A stretch of 64,000 nt of DNA from Candidatus Gastranaerophilales bacterium. GTDB lineage: Bacteria; Cyanobacteriota; Vampirovibrionia; Gastranaerophilales; Gastranaerophilaceae. The notes beneath the pieces are model-generated. The model was not told the origin of the DNA, made no database searches, and was given only the letters and a program-made list of their open reading frames with translations. Location: positions 88,827 through 152,826 of the forward strand of contig CALUWJ010000001.1 in assembly GCA_944324455.1 (NCBI GenBank), given 5' to 3'. This document shows positions 46,992-56,846 of the stretch, in pieces; position 1 is the first letter of the stretch; each line of letters opens with the position of its first letter. The translations under genes were made by a program, and so were the position numbers.

Positions 46992-47552
46992 ATGTCAATT
47001 GAAGAAATTAAAAAACAAACAAATGAAAAAATGGATAAATGCGTTCAACAATTAAAAAAAGAATTGGCAACAGTTAGAACAGGCAGAGCCAATCCTCTTA
47101 TTTTGGATAAAGTTCTTGTTGATTATTATGGAGCACCAACAGGTTTAAGACAATTAGCGCAAGTTTCCGTTTCAGAAGGTACAACTTTGGTTATTACTCC
47201 TTTTGATAAAACAATTATTAAAGAAATAGAAAAAGCTATTGTTAAAGCTGAAATCGGCATTACTCCAAACTCTGACGGTATGGTAATTCGTCTTCAATTC
47301 CCGCCTTTAACTCAAGACAGAAGAAAAGAGCTTGCTAAAGAAGTAAAAGCCATAGGTGAAGAAGCAAAAGTTGCGATAAGAAACGTTAGACGAGATTCAA
47401 CAGATGCCGTTAAAAAACTTGAAAAAACTGATAATCTTCCTGAAGATGCAGTTAAAGACGGACAAGATCAAGTTCAAAAAATCACCGATAAATTCGTAAA
47501 AATCGTTGATGAAACAGTAAGTGCAAAAGAAAAAGAAGTAATGGAGATATAG
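46992..47552 (+). CDS. frr: Ribosome recycling factor
   Basis: 186 aa. Typical helical-bundle sequence: KKELATVRTGRANPLILDKVLVDYYGAPTGLRQLAQVSV, PFDKTIIKEIEKAI, and FPPLTQDRRKELAKEVKAIGEEAKVAIRNVRRD. Clear AGGAG ribosome-binding site. Directly downstream of pyrH, as in most bacteria; the usual uppS between frr and cdsA is absent. Confidence 0.97.
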   Translation: MSIEEIKKQTNEKMDKCVQQLKKELATVRTGRANPLILDKVLVDYYGAPTGLRQLAQVSVSEGTTLVITPFDKTIIKEIEKAIVKAEIGITPNSDGMVIRLQFPPLTQDRRKELAKEVKAIGEEAKVAIRNVRRDSTDAVKKLEKTDNLPEDAVKDGQDQVQKITDKFVKIVDETVSAKEKEVMEI

Positions 47553-47553
47553 T

Positions 47554-48459
47554 TTGGCTGACGAAGTTGCAAAAAAGAATAAATTATCTCGTGTTATCAC
47601 GGGAACAATTATTTCTCTTATATCCATAGCAGCAATAATATTGGGCTCAATTCCTCTATTTGTGCTTTTGGTTATAATAATAACCCTATGTAGTCGTGAA
47701 TTTGTAAAAATTCTTAGATACAAAGGTTTTCACCCGAGTTTATCAATTATTTTATTCTCGGCTATTGTTTTTGCAACTTTAACTTTTTTCCATAGATTTG
47801 ATATGGTGCCATCTATGCTTACCTTAACTATTATGGCATCATTTTTAACGGTATTATTCAGAGGAAGACAACCCTATATAGTAAATGTTGCAACAACAAC
47901 CCTTGGTGCACTTTATTGCGGTTGGCTTCCTTGTCATATACTGTTAATTAGACAAATAGGGCTGGATAGGGTTGCAGCTTTTCAATTTGCACCCTCTGAA
48001 GGACTGTCATTTTTAATGTTTGTATTTTTAGCGGTTGCCTTAACCGATATTGGCGCATATTATTTTGGAGTGCGCTTTGGAAAACACAAACTAGCTGAAG
48101 TAATAAGCCCTAAAAAAACTATTGAAGGAGCAATAGGCGGTGCAGCATGTGCTATTTTAGTATCAATTTTAGGAATATTCTATATTGATATAAGCTTATG
48201 CCAAGCCATAATTGGTGGTATTTTAATTACATTATCCGCTCAACTTGGTGATTTATCGGAATCTTTAATTAAAAGAGATGCAGGAGTTAAAGATTCATCA
48301 GACATTCTCCCCGGTCATGGCGGAATGTTAGATAGATTTGACGGATATATTTTTGCAATTCCTGTTGCATATTATTTCTTTGTTCATTTTTGTAACGGAA
48401 CAAATGTCTTTATTGAATTTTTTAATTATTTAAAAGGCGCAATTAATGTCTATTTCTAA
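47554..48459 (+). CDS. cdsA: Phosphatidate cytidylyltransferase
   Basis: 301 aa integral membrane enzyme making CDP-diacylglycerol. About eight hydrophobic segments and the family signature near the C-terminus: SPKKTIEGAIGG and LGDLSESLIKRDAGVKDSSDILPGHGGMLDRFDGYIFA. Starts with TTG 47554 one base after the frr stop, with GGAG upstream. Overlaps rnc by 14 bases. Confidence 0.93.
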   Translation: MADEVAKKNKLSRVITGTIISLISIAAIILGSIPLFVLLVIIITLCSREFVKILRYKGFHPSLSIILFSAIVFATLTFFHRFDMVPSMLTLTIMASFLTVLFRGRQPYIVNVATTTLGALYCGWLPCHILLIRQIGLDRVAAFQFAPSEGLSFLMFVFLAVALTDIGAYYFGVRFGKHKLAEVISPKKTIEGAIGGAACAILVSILGIFYIDISLCQAIIGGILITLSAQLGDLSESLIKRDAGVKDSSDILPGHGGMLDRFDGYIFAIPVAYYFFVHFCNGTNVFIEFFNYLKGAINVYF

Positions 48460-49177
48460 TGAACGCATTGAAATACTTAAAGAATTTCAAAAAAAATATA
48501 ATCTAACATTTTCTAATATAGAGCTTTTAAACCAAGCATTCATTCATACATCATATACAAATGAAAATAATATTGATGTTATAAATTCTTATGAAAGACT
48601 CGAATTTTTAGGAGATGCCGTTTTAAAATTAATCACAAGCGATATTTTATATAAACATTTTTCTGATTTTCAAGAGGGGAAATTAACAAGATTACGAGCA
48701 GAAATTGTTTCAGATAAACACATTTTTAATTATGCTAAAAAATTAGGTTTTGAAGATTTAATTATTTTAGGTAAAAATGAAAAAAAACAAGGCGGATATA
48801 AAAAAGAATCAATTCTTGCCTGCGCATTTGAAGCTTTATTGGGTGCAATTTTTATTGAATATAAGAAAAAAGGATATAATAAAGCTTATGAATTTATAGA
48901 AGCAAATTTTTTAGATGATATTTTATCAACCAAAAATAAAATTTCCCTATTAAATCCAAAAGCAATTTTACAAGAATACACTCAAAGCATTAATCAAAAA
49001 TTGCCGATTTACACTTTAATTGACGAAAAAGGAAAAGAACACGACAAGACTTTTTTTGTTGAAGTTTCATTTATAGATAAAATCATAGGAAAAGGCTCGG
49101 CAAAAAGCATTAAACAAGCGCAAGTTGAGGCTGCTATTGATGCTATTAAAAATTTAGGAATAAATAAGGAAGAATAA
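48446..49177 (+). CDS. rnc: Ribonuclease III
   Basis: 243 aa. Catalytic domain with the signature YERLEFLGDAVLKLITSDIL and the second acidic site ACAFEALLGAIFIE; C-terminal double-stranded RNA-binding domain (about 165-240, PKAILQEYTQS ... GKGSAKSIKQAQVEAAIDAI). Processes rRNA and structured mRNAs. Its stop and the rpe start share one base. Confidence 0.95.
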   Translation: MSISNERIEILKEFQKKYNLTFSNIELLNQAFIHTSYTNENNIDVINSYERLEFLGDAVLKLITSDILYKHFSDFQEGKLTRLRAEIVSDKHIFNYAKKLGFEDLIILGKNEKKQGGYKKESILACAFEALLGAIFIEYKKKGYNKAYEFIEANFLDDILSTKNKISLLNPKAILQEYTQSINQKLPIYTLIDEKGKEHDKTFFVEVSFIDKIIGKGSAKSIKQAQVEAAIDAIKNLGINKEE

Positions 49178-49815
49178 TGAAAACTATTATCTCACCTTCA
49201 ATTTTATCTGCAGATTTTGCCAATTTGGAAAAAGAAATTAAAAAAATCGAACCTTATACAAACTGGGTACACATAGATGTAATGGATGGGCACTTTGTAC
49301 CTAATATTTCAATCGGTGTACCTGTTGTAAAATCTTTAAGAAAAATAACTAACATGTTTTTAGACATACATTTAATGATAGAAAACCCAATTAAATATAT
49401 TGACGCTTTTTCTGATGCCGGAGCTGATTTGATTACATTTCATTATGAAGCAAGCAAAGAAAACACAATTAAAACAATTGAAAAAATAAAAGAAAACAAT
49501 AAAAAAGTCGGCTTATCAATTAAACCAAAAACGGACCCTAGCGAAATAAAAGATTTTATTAATTTAGTTGATTTAATTTTAATTATGACAGTAGAACCTG
49601 GTTTTGGCGGACAAAAGTTTATGGATGACTGCGCTAAAAAAATAACTGAAATAAAAAATTATTCTAATAACGATAATCTGATTATCCAAGTTGATGGCGG
49701 AATAAATGATAAAACCGCTAAAATTTGTACCGATTTAGGTGCAAATTGCTTAGTTGCAGGAAATTATATATATAATTCAGCCAACATAGAAAAGGCTATA
49801 AAATCACTAATTTAG
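49177..49815 (+). CDS. rpe: Ribulose-phosphate 3-epimerase
   Basis: 212 aa TIM barrel: ISPSILSADFANL, VHIDVMDGHFVPNIS (metal and catalytic Asp/His), DIHLMIENP, MTVEPGFGGQKFM and QVDGGINDKTA. Links the oxidative and non-oxidative pentose phosphate branches. Translationally coupled to rnc. Confidence 0.95.
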   Translation: MKTIISPSILSADFANLEKEIKKIEPYTNWVHIDVMDGHFVPNISIGVPVVKSLRKITNMFLDIHLMIENPIKYIDAFSDAGADLITFHYEASKENTIKTIEKIKENNKKVGLSIKPKTDPSEIKDFINLVDLILIMTVEPGFGGQKFMDDCAKKITEIKNYSNNDNLIIQVDGGINDKTAKICTDLGANCLVAGNYIYNSANIEKAIKSLI

Positions 49816-49826
49816 GAGAAAATAAA

Positions 49827-50207
49827 ATGCAATTTTTACATTCAATGATAAGAGTAAAAAATGAAGAAAAATCTATAAAATTTTATTGTGATTTATTAGG
49901 TTTAAAAAAAGGTAAAAGAATTCGTCTTGAGGATTGTTATTTGCAATATTTAACAGATGAAACAACAAAAACAGAGCTTGAATTAACAATTAACGATGAA
50001 ACACCCAAAAATGGCTACAACAACGGAAATGCTTTTGGGCATTTTGCATTTTTGTGTGATGACTTAGATGAAATAAATAAAAAAATTACAAAAATGGGCT
50101 ATAATTGGGAAATTGAGCCTTTTTATATGGAAGAGGTCAAGACAAGAATTGCTTTCTTGCTTGACCCCGATGGAAATTCTATTGAATTAATTGAAAAAAA
50201 CAATTAA
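49827..50207 (+). CDS. Glyoxalase I / VOC-family protein (lactoylglutathione lyase-like)
   Basis: 126 aa, two beta-alpha-beta-beta-beta modules. LHSMIRVKNEEKSIKFYCDLLGLK starts the first and supplies His; the acidic ligands are the Glu of TELELTIN, the His of FGHFAFLCDD and the Glu of GNSIELIEK, which fits a glyoxalase I metal site. Probably detoxifies methylglyoxal as lactoylglutathione or another hemithioacetal. Last gene of the pyrH operon, 11 bases after rpe, with an AGGAG site. Confidence 0.87.
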   Translation: MQFLHSMIRVKNEEKSIKFYCDLLGLKKGKRIRLEDCYLQYLTDETTKTELELTINDETPKNGYNNGNAFGHFAFLCDDLDEINKKITKMGYNWEIEPFYMEEVKTRIAFLLDPDGNSIELIEKNN

Positions 50208-50512
50208 TTCTCTCCTTCAACCAAAATTTTAGGATCAACACCTAAAACTTTTCCAATGTGGTTTAATTCAGCAACTGATAAAGTTGCTAATTCACCTACA
50301 TCAAATTCTTCAACAAAAGCCAAAATTTCATCCTCATTCATAGAAAAAATAGGAGAAACATAAGGCTTTTTAACCTCAGAAATTAACTCAAAATTAGATA
50401 AGTCTTTTTGTTTTAAATCGGGCTTAACAATATTTTGAGCATCTTGTAAAATTTCCTGCCTTAAAATATCTGCTAATCTGGACTCTTCAATTGTTAGTTT
50501 TTGTTTTCCCAT
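50204..50512 (-). CDS. Small conserved-looking protein, unknown function
   Basis: 102 aa, acidic, with no signal or membrane segment. The second half (about 55-100, SMNEDEILAFVEEFDVGELATLSVAELNHIGKVLGVDPKILVEGE) looks like a small helical bundle. Overlaps the glyoxalase stop by 4 bases on the opposite strand. Not recognised. Confidence 0.6.
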   Translation of the reverse strand: MGKQKLTIEESRLADILRQEILQDAQNIVKPDLKQKDLSNFELISEVKKPYVSPIFSMNEDEILAFVEEFDVGELATLSVAELNHIGKVLGVDPKILVEGEN

Positions 50513-50576
50513 ATACCTACATCATCCTTTCTTGGATACATCTTATATCGGCACAAAATTTGTATAATTTAGAAAG

Positions 50577-50606
50577 TTGACAAAAAAATTTACATTAATT
50601 TACAAT
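50577..50606 (+). promoter_or_regulatory. Candidate sigma-70 promoter
   Basis: TTGACA (50577-50582), 18-base spacer and TACAAT (50601-50606), the best -35/-10 pair seen in the window, upstream of the small protein at 50687. A second -10-like TATAAT sits at 50675-50680. Confidence 0.5.
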
Positions 50607-50686
50607 TTACAAAATTTTTTTATTTAAAAATACTTTATATATATGAGAGGATATATTGTAATCAAAAACAATGATATAATTTAGCT

Positions 50687-50851
50687 ATGAAAGACAATAT
50701 AAAATACATTAAGGAAAAACAATTACAGAAAACTGCGCAAAAAAATTATGACAATTTTTGCAAAAATTCTTCTGTGGAAAATCCTATCAAAGAAAAATTT
50801 CTTGCCTTTCAAAAAACAAAAAAAGACATCAATTTAAAAGATTTATTTTAA
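50687..50851 (+). CDS. Short basic protein of 54 aa, unknown function
   Basis: A Lys/Gln/Asn-rich 54-codon frame (starts MKDNIKYIKEKQLQKTAQ, ends NLKDLF) that ends exactly at the next gene's ATG (TAATG), so coupling to it is likely. That coupling and the upstream promoter are the main evidence that it is real. There is no clear ribosome-binding site; TATAAT lies six bases before the ATG, so it could also be made from a leaderless transcript. Not recognised. Confidence 0.5.
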   Translation: MKDNIKYIKEKQLQKTAQKNYDNFCKNSSVENPIKEKFLAFQKTKKDINLKDLF

Positions 50852-51336
50852 TGCAAAATATCAAAGCTATTGTTTTTTTATATTTAACACCTCGGCAAAA
50901 ATCTCAACTTTTAGGCACCCTAAAAGCCTATTTTAAAAAGTTTTCCAATCTTTCGGTTGATGAATTAATTAATAAATTTCTTGAAGATGAAAAATATTAT
51001 CTGGATATTGATAATCCTCATTTTGAATTTGTGAAAGATTATTTTAATGATGATAGATTTTATAATGATCTTAAAAAATTCTTTGATTTTTGCTTTTATG
51101 AGCAAAAACAAAAAGAATTAATGCAACCTTATATTGATAAACAAAAAGAATTAGCCAAAATTCAAAGAAAAAAAGCTCAAGAATATAAAATGTCAAAATT
51201 AAAACCTACAAAAAAACAGCTTTTTTATTATGATAAAATAACTAAAGCACATAATATTGAAAAAAAAGACACAAAAGACGCTTCAAGGCTTGATGTGCGC
51301 AATTGGATTATGGAAATTTTAGAAAAATATGAATAA
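50851..51336 (+). CDS. Unknown 161-aa helical protein
   Basis: The reading frame is open from 50758, but the only good start is the ATG at 50851, overlapping the stop of the preceding 54-aa frame. The protein is Lys/Phe/Tyr-rich and predicted helical (LTPRQKSQLLGTLKAYFKKF; a later basic segment KPTKKQLFYYDKITKAHNI resembles a nucleic-acid-binding patch). It overlaps prmC by 8 bases, so a role linked to translation is possible. Not recognised. Confidence 0.65.
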   Translation: MQNIKAIVFLYLTPRQKSQLLGTLKAYFKKFSNLSVDELINKFLEDEKYYLDIDNPHFEFVKDYFNDDRFYNDLKKFFDFCFYEQKQKELMQPYIDKQKELAKIQRKKAQEYKMSKLKPTKKQLFYYDKITKAHNIEKKDTKDASRLDVRNWIMEILEKYE

Positions 51337-52171
51337 GACATATAAAAAAATAAAAGAAATTTTAAAAAACGGCAATATTGAAGAATTTGAGCAAGAAGCA
51401 AAATATTTAATAACCTCGATTAATTCAATTCCAATTGAAGAAATTCTTTTAAAAGATGAACTGGAAAATGAAGATGAGTTAATCAAACTTGCTAATAAAA
51501 GAGTTGAGTCAAGAATGCCAATTCAACATATTATTGGTTTTTCATATTTCATGGGCGAAAAATATATTGTAAATAAAAATGTTTTAATCCCGAGAGATGA
51601 AACAGAAATTCTTGTAAATTCAGCTTATGAACTTTTAAAAGATAAAAATGAAAAATTAGATATTTTAGATATTGGCGTAGGTTCAGGCTGTATCAGCTGT
51701 GCTTTAGCTAAAAAATTAAAAAATAAAGAAATAGAAATTTTAGGTGTAGATATAAGTTCTGAAGCAATTATGACAGCACTAGAAAATATCAACAAATTAA
51801 ATTTAGTCAGAAAAATCATTTTAAGAAAATCAGATTTATTTTCAAAAATAAGAGATTGTGAAAAATTTGATTTGATAATTTCAAACCCGCCTTATATTCC
51901 AAAAAAAGAAAAAGAAAATCTTCAAAAAGAAGTTCTATTTGATCCTGAATTAGCCCTTTTTACCTTAGATGATGATGGGGTTGAATTTTATCAAAAAATA
52001 ATTAATAAAGCGCCACAATACCTTAAGAATAATGGTATTGTGGCTTTTGAAGTTGGAATAAATCAAAGCGATTTAGTCTCTAAAATGCTTGAAAAAGATT
52101 TTTCTAATATTAAAATCATTAAAGATTTAGCAGATATTGATAGAGTTATATTAGCTCAACTGAAAAACTAA
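51329..52171 (+). CDS. prmC: Peptide chain release factor N5-glutamine methyltransferase PrmC
   Basis: 280 aa. N-terminal helical domain with ANKRVESRMPIQHIIGFSYFMGEKYIVNKNVLIPRDETE, then a SAM domain (LDILDIGVGSGCISCALAK) and the catalytic NPPY motif in FDLIISNPPYIP. Methylates the GGQ glutamine of RF1/RF2. prfA is not adjacent. Ends 4 bases inside the convergent ctpA stop region. Confidence 0.94.
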   Translation: MNKTYKKIKEILKNGNIEEFEQEAKYLITSINSIPIEEILLKDELENEDELIKLANKRVESRMPIQHIIGFSYFMGEKYIVNKNVLIPRDETEILVNSAYELLKDKNEKLDILDIGVGSGCISCALAKKLKNKEIEILGVDISSEAIMTALENINKLNLVRKIILRKSDLFSKIRDCEKFDLIISNPPYIPKKEKENLQKEVLFDPELALFTLDDDGVEFYQKIINKAPQYLKNNGIVAFEVGINQSDLVSKMLEKDFSNIKIIKDLADIDRVILAQLKN

Positions 52172-53397
52172 TCAGCATTTGCAGTTGTTGCTTTACCTAC
52201 TTGTTGCTGCAAAATTTCGCAAGCTTTTGCTAATTGCGGGTCTTTATTAGCTTTAATATCCGCTTCTTTAATATCCACAACATAATCAGGGGTAATTCCT
52301 TTTTTATGAATATCTGTTCCGTTTGGAGTTAAATATTTTTGAATTGTGATATGCAAAGCTGAACCATCGGGCAATTTATTAATTTCTTGAACTAAACCTT
52401 TGCCGAAGGATTTTTTACCCACAATAACCGCTCTTTTATTATCTTTCAATGCTCCTGATAAAATTTCTGAAGCAGAAGCAGAACCGCCATTAATTAAAAC
52501 TACAATAGGCTGATTTGTTGAAACTTGTGATAGAGAATTTTGCGTTTCTTTGTAACCGTCTCTATCTACTGTTGAAACTATTGTTTTATTGCTCAATAGC
52601 ATATCTGCTATATAAATAGCGTTTGTTAAAAGCCCTCCTGGGTTAGAACGCAAATCAATTATAATCCCATCTTTATCTTTTAATTGATTAAGTGCATTTT
52701 GAAATTCAGAAGCTGCATTTCTTGAAATAAATGAGCTTAGGCGGATATAGCCAAGGTTATCATCAACTTTACCTATTTTTGGAGCTTTTGTTGATACTGA
52801 TTTTAGCTCAATATTAGCTCTTTGGATAGTATATAATTTATTTGGTACACCTTTTCTTTTAATTAAAAGTTTAACGTTTGTTCCCTCCGGACCTCTAATT
52901 TTATCTGCAGCAGCTTCAACGGTAATACCTTTTGTTGATTCACCGTTAATTTCAAGAATTTCATCTTCGCTTAAAAGTCCTGCTTTTTCTCCGGGGGTGT
53001 CTTCAAGAGGGGCGATAATTAAGAGCTTACCATCTCTAACGCCAATTTGAACGCCGATACCTTTTAAGGAACCTTCAATGCTTTCAGATTCTTCTTTATA
53101 TTCTTTTGGAGTTAAGAATTTTGTATAAACATCTCCAAGACTATCCACCATTGTTCCAATAGCAACATAAGCATCTTCTTCATCTTTAATTACATTATCG
53201 TATTTATGACGCCAACGCTCCCAATTTTGTTGATTTTGAGTATCATCAACATATTTTGTATAAATTAATCGCCAAGCCTTGTCATATAGGCTCTGCGGCG
53301 TAATTGCCATAGCAGGATTTTGCGTATTAGTGATACAAAACAAGATGAATACAAAAATAAATATTGATAATCTTTTTAACATTTGTTTTAAATTCAT
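52168..53397 (-). CDS. Carboxy-terminal processing protease CtpA/Prc (S41)
   Basis: 409 aa with a signal peptide (LKRLSIFIFVFILFCITNTQNPAMA). N-terminal helical region, PDZ domain (about 95-185, IGVQIGVRDGKLLIIAPLEDTPGEKAGL), and a protease core with the serine in LINGGSASASEILSGAL and the lysine in VGKKSFGKGLVQ. It would cleave periplasmic or envelope proteins. In cyanobacteria the homologue matures photosystem D1; here it must serve another substrate. Confidence 0.92.
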   Translation of the reverse strand: MNLKQMLKRLSIFIFVFILFCITNTQNPAMAITPQSLYDKAWRLIYTKYVDDTQNQQNWERWRHKYDNVIKDEEDAYVAIGTMVDSLGDVYTKFLTPKEYKEESESIEGSLKGIGVQIGVRDGKLLIIAPLEDTPGEKAGLLSEDEILEINGESTKGITVEAAADKIRGPEGTNVKLLIKRKGVPNKLYTIQRANIELKSVSTKAPKIGKVDDNLGYIRLSSFISRNAASEFQNALNQLKDKDGIIIDLRSNPGGLLTNAIYIADMLLSNKTIVSTVDRDGYKETQNSLSQVSTNQPIVVLINGGSASASEILSGALKDNKRAVIVGKKSFGKGLVQEINKLPDGSALHITIQKYLTPNGTDIHKKGITPDYVVDIKEADIKANKDPQLAKACEILQQQVGKATTANAD

Positions 53398-53548
53398 AAA
53401 AACATTCCTTTTTCCAATAGTACTATTATAGCAAAAGTAATTTAGTTTTCTACATATAAAATTACTATATTATATTAAACAATGTTGCTGAATATTGAAA
53501 AAAATGTTTTAATTAGGTGTAATATATAATAATTTAAAGGATTTGAAA

Positions 53549-55207
53549 ATGAGAAGCGACATTTTAAAAACAGGAGTAGAACACGCACCCCATAGAGCTT
53601 TATTATACGCTGGAGGCGTTGCTGATGACAGCATTAAAAAACCATTTATTGGTATTGCAAGCTCATTTTCAGATTTAGTCCCAGGTCATGCCGGCATGCG
53701 TGATTTAGAGCGACAAATCGAAAAAGGCATCCACTCCGGTGGCGGTCAGGCTTTTATTTTTGGTGTTCCTGCTGTTTGTGACGGTATCGCAATGGGTCAT
53801 TGCGGAATGAGATATTCTCTACCCAGCAGAGATTTAATAGCAGATTGTGTTGAAACCGTTGCAAACGCTCATCAATTAGATGGATTAGTTCTTTTAACAA
53901 ATTGCGATAAAATCACCCCAGGGATGTTAATTGCTGCCTTAAGATTAAATATCCCTGCCATTATTGTAACAGCAGGACCGTCATTAGAAGGTCATTGCAA
54001 AGGTGAAACCTTAACATTTATCAGAGGTTCATCTGAAGCTGTTGGAAGATATAGAGTTGGAGATATTTCTTTAGAAAAATTATGCGAAATGGAGCATTAT
54101 GCTTGCCCTACAATCGGCTCATGCCAAGGATTATATACAGCTAACACCCTTGCTTGCTTAACTGAAGTTATGGGAATGAGCTTAGTTGGGTGTGCAACCG
54201 CAGCTGCTGTTTCATCAAAGAAAAGGCGCCTTGCTTTTGAATCCGGCTTAGCAATTTGCGATTTGATTAAAAATAATATTTTACCAAAAGACATAGTAAC
54301 AATAGATTCAATAAGAAATGCAATTATAGTTGATTTAGCCCTTGGCGGTTCAACTAATTCAATATTACACTTATTAGCAATAGCACAAAGTGCTGATATT
54401 CCATTGTCTTTAGATGATTTTGAAGAATTAAGCTATAAAATTCCTCAAATCATTAAACTTGACCCATCCAGCACTTTAACTATGACAGATTTAGATAATG
54501 CAGGAGGAATTTCGGGCGTATTTAAAACAATTTGGGGAAACTGCCCCGAGATGAAAGATACTAAAAATTTAATCGGCTTAAAAGTGTCTGAAATAGCTAA
54601 AAATGCTTGGGTTGATAATAATGTTATTAAGCCATTTGATAATCCTATAACATCCAACCCGGGTTTAGCAATTTTACATGGCAATTTAGCTCCTGATGGC
54701 GCAGTTGTAAAAATTTCAGGAGTAGACAAGGATGTATTTGAATTTGCGGGTACCGCAAAAGTTTACAACCACGAAGAAGATGCGATGAAAGCTATTGTAG
54801 ATGATGAAGTTGTTGCAGGTGATGTTGTTGTAATTCGCTACGAAGGACCAAAAGGAGGCCCCGGCATGAGAGAAATGCTTGCACCTACTTCATTATTAGT
54901 TGGTAAAGGCCTAGGCAAAAAATGCGCCCTTATAACAGATGGAAGATTTTCAGGCGGCACAAGAGGGCTTTGCATAGGTCATATTTGCCCTGAAGCTTCT
55001 TTAGGCGGAGTTATCGGTTTAATTGAAAACGGCGATAAAATCGAAATTGATATCAACAAAAGAACAATAAATCTTTGTGTTAGTGATGAAGAATTAGAAA
55101 AAAGAAAACAAAACTTTAAACCATATCAAAATGAAGTTCCTAAAGGATACCTATCAAAATATCAAAGAAATGTCTCTCAAGCCAATAAAGGAGCAATCGC
55201 TCAATAA
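53549..55207 (+). CDS. ilvD: Dihydroxy-acid dehydratase
   Basis: 552 aa iron-sulfur dehydratase of branched-chain amino-acid synthesis. Cluster ligands in [11 protein letters not shown] and [15 protein letters not shown]; other signatures [13 protein letters not shown] ([11 protein letters not shown]), [10 protein letters not shown] and [16 protein letters not shown] 53549 is chosen because AAAGGA lies 7 bases upstream; a TTG at 53543 is an alternative. No other ilv genes adjoin. Confidence 0.95.
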   Translation: MRSDILKTGVEHAPHRALLYAGGVADDSIKKPFIGIASSFSDLVPGHAGMRDLERQIEKGIHSGGGQAFIFGVPAVCDGIAMGHCGMRYSLPSRDLIADCVETVANAHQLDGLVLLTNCDKITPGMLIAALRLNIPAIIVTAGPSLEGHCKGETLTFIRGSSEAVGRYRVGDISLEKLCEMEHYACPTIGSCQGLYTANTLACLTEVMGMSLVGCATAAAVSSKKRRLAFESGLAICDLIKNNILPKDIVTIDSIRNAIIVDLALGGSTNSILHLLAIAQSADIPLSLDDFEELSYKIPQIIKLDPSSTLTMTDLDNAGGISGVFKTIWGNCPEMKDTKNLIGLKVSEIAKNAWVDNNVIKPFDNPITSNPGLAILHGNLAPDGAVVKISGVDKDVFEFAGTAKVYNHEEDAMKAIVDDEVVAGDVVVIRYEGPKGGPGMREMLAPTSLLVGKGLGKKCALITDGRFSGGTRGLCIGHICPEASLGGVIGLIENGDKIEIDINKRTINLCVSDEELEKRKQNFKPYQNEVPKGYLSKYQRNVSQANKGAIAQ

Positions 55208-55210
55208 ACT

Positions 55211-55867
55211 ATGAGAAGACCAATATTAATTGAAATATTTGTTTGGAGCACAATTTTATTTGTGGTTTTCAGTATTGCAATTTTTTCATATTCCAAAATT
55301 TTTGTTGAACCTAATGTTTATACTATTGAATTTAAGGATATTGACGGAATTACAAAAGGATCTCCTGTTCGATTTATGGGTTTAAATATTGGTTACGTTC
55401 GCTCACTAAAATCAAAAGGGAAACATATCAACGTTCAGATTATTGTAACCGAAAAAAATATGAAAATACCCAATGGAACAGTTGCAAGGGTTGAATTTTA
55501 CGGACTTGGCGGTTCAAAATCAATAGAATTAATGCCGCCTGACGGTTCTTGTGATGTCGGCATTTTAACGGGCGACACCATAAGAATAAACGATGTAGCC
55601 CAAGAAGCAGTAAGCATTGTAGAATTTGTTGAAAATATAGAAAAATATATAAAAGGAATTAAGCCTTCTAAAATGCAAAACATGCTTGAAGAAGTATCCG
55701 ACTTAAGAAGCGAGAAAATAAAACAAGCAGGAGAAGATTTTTCCAGCTTAGAATTCGATATTAATGAAAAAATCAATAATATAAAAAACAAACAAACACA
55801 AGTGAACAAAAAAATTGAAAGAATAAATGAAAGCGTTGAAAAAATAAATGAATTTATAAAAAAATAA
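55211..55867 (+). CDS. MCE/MlaD-domain lipid-transport protein
   Basis: 218 aa. One N-terminal helix (EIFVWSTILFVVFSIAIFSY) and a single MCE domain (EFKDIDGITKGSPVRFMGLNIGYVRSL ... VEFYGLGGSKSIELMPP), followed by a C-terminal coiled coil. MlaD-like proteins form hexamers that shuttle phospholipids between the membranes of diderm bacteria. The partner permease and ATPase are not in the window. Starts 3 bases after ilvD. Confidence 0.9.
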   Translation: MRRPILIEIFVWSTILFVVFSIAIFSYSKIFVEPNVYTIEFKDIDGITKGSPVRFMGLNIGYVRSLKSKGKHINVQIIVTEKNMKIPNGTVARVEFYGLGGSKSIELMPPDGSCDVGILTGDTIRINDVAQEAVSIVEFVENIEKYIKGIKPSKMQNMLEEVSDLRSEKIKQAGEDFSSLEFDINEKINNIKNKQTQVNKKIERINESVEKINEFIKK

Positions 55868-55871
55868 TTTT

Positions 55872-56843
55872 ATGTTAAGATTTTCACAAAAAAGGAACAA
55901 AACTAAAATGCCTAGAGAAACAAAACCAAAAGAAATCGAAGTAGTTATAGATGTTGAAACAACAGGACTTGATTATACAAGAGAAAGAATTATTGAATTT
56001 GCAGGAGTAAAACTTGTAAATGGCAGAGTTAAAGAAAAATTTGAAACTCTTGTTAACCCCCATCAACACATTAGAAAATCATCTCAGGCAATCCATGGAA
56101 TTTCAGAAGAAGATTTAGCTGATGCGCCATCTGAAGAAGAAATTTTTCCCAAAATTTTTGAATTTATCGGAGATGCACCAATAGTTGCTCATAATGCAAT
56201 TTTTGATTTTTCCTTTTTAAATCGAACATCAAAAAGACTTTACAATAAACCTCTTGAAAATAATTATATCGATACTCAAATGATGTTTAAAGAGGTTTAT
56301 CCCCAATATGAATCTTGCGGGCTTGATATGCTTGCAACCGTTTTTGGTGCAAACAATAAAAAGCGCCACAGAGCAATGGGGGATGCTTCTGTTTTAGCTA
56401 AATGTTATCCAAAATTAAAAGCTTTATATAACCAAAAATATAATTGGCAATTATCTCAAATTGACCACGTTGAATATCTTTTTGAAAGATATTTAAGGTT
56501 GCAATCGGCAATTAATACCATGCAATCTGAAATACAAGATTTGCGCTCAATTTTTAAAATTTATTTTGAGCGTGGCGGTGCTGATATAAAATCAAATACG
56601 GGTGAAGTTTTAACATATAATCATAAGAAAACTTTTTCATATGATTTTACTCAAATTAAAGATGTATTAGATGAAGTTGGAGCACTGCCAAAAGCAGTTA
56701 AATTAAACAATGCTTTTGTAGATAGATTAGCCTCAACATCAAGTATTCCTGAAGACGCAAGAGAGAAAATTAAATCAGCAAGAGTTGAAATAAGCGAAAA
56801 CAAATCATTTAGCATTGTAAAACCTGATAAAAATAAAAATTAA
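55872..56843 (+). CDS. DnaQ/PolC-type 3'-5' exonuclease
   Basis: 323 aa. DEDDh exonuclease in the first 170 residues: VVIDVETTGLDYTRERIIEFAGVKLV, IVAHNAIFDFSFL, and HRAMGDASVLAKC. This is the proofreading domain of DNA polymerase III epsilon. The C-terminal 150 residues are an uncharacterised, partly coiled domain (YLRLQSAINTMQSEIQDL). Start is uncertain: ATG 55872 has no ribosome-binding site, and ATG 55908 has AAAGGA at a long spacing. It may be the epsilon subunit or a repair exonuclease. Confidence 0.85.
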   Translation: MLRFSQKRNKTKMPRETKPKEIEVVIDVETTGLDYTRERIIEFAGVKLVNGRVKEKFETLVNPHQHIRKSSQAIHGISEEDLADAPSEEEIFPKIFEFIGDAPIVAHNAIFDFSFLNRTSKRLYNKPLENNYIDTQMMFKEVYPQYESCGLDMLATVFGANNKKRHRAMGDASVLAKCYPKLKALYNQKYNWQLSQIDHVEYLFERYLRLQSAINTMQSEIQDLRSIFKIYFERGGADIKSNTGEVLTYNHKKTFSYDFTQIKDVLDEVGALPKAVKLNNAFVDRLASTSSIPEDAREKIKSARVEISENKSFSIVKPDKNKN

Positions 56844-56846
56844 AAG

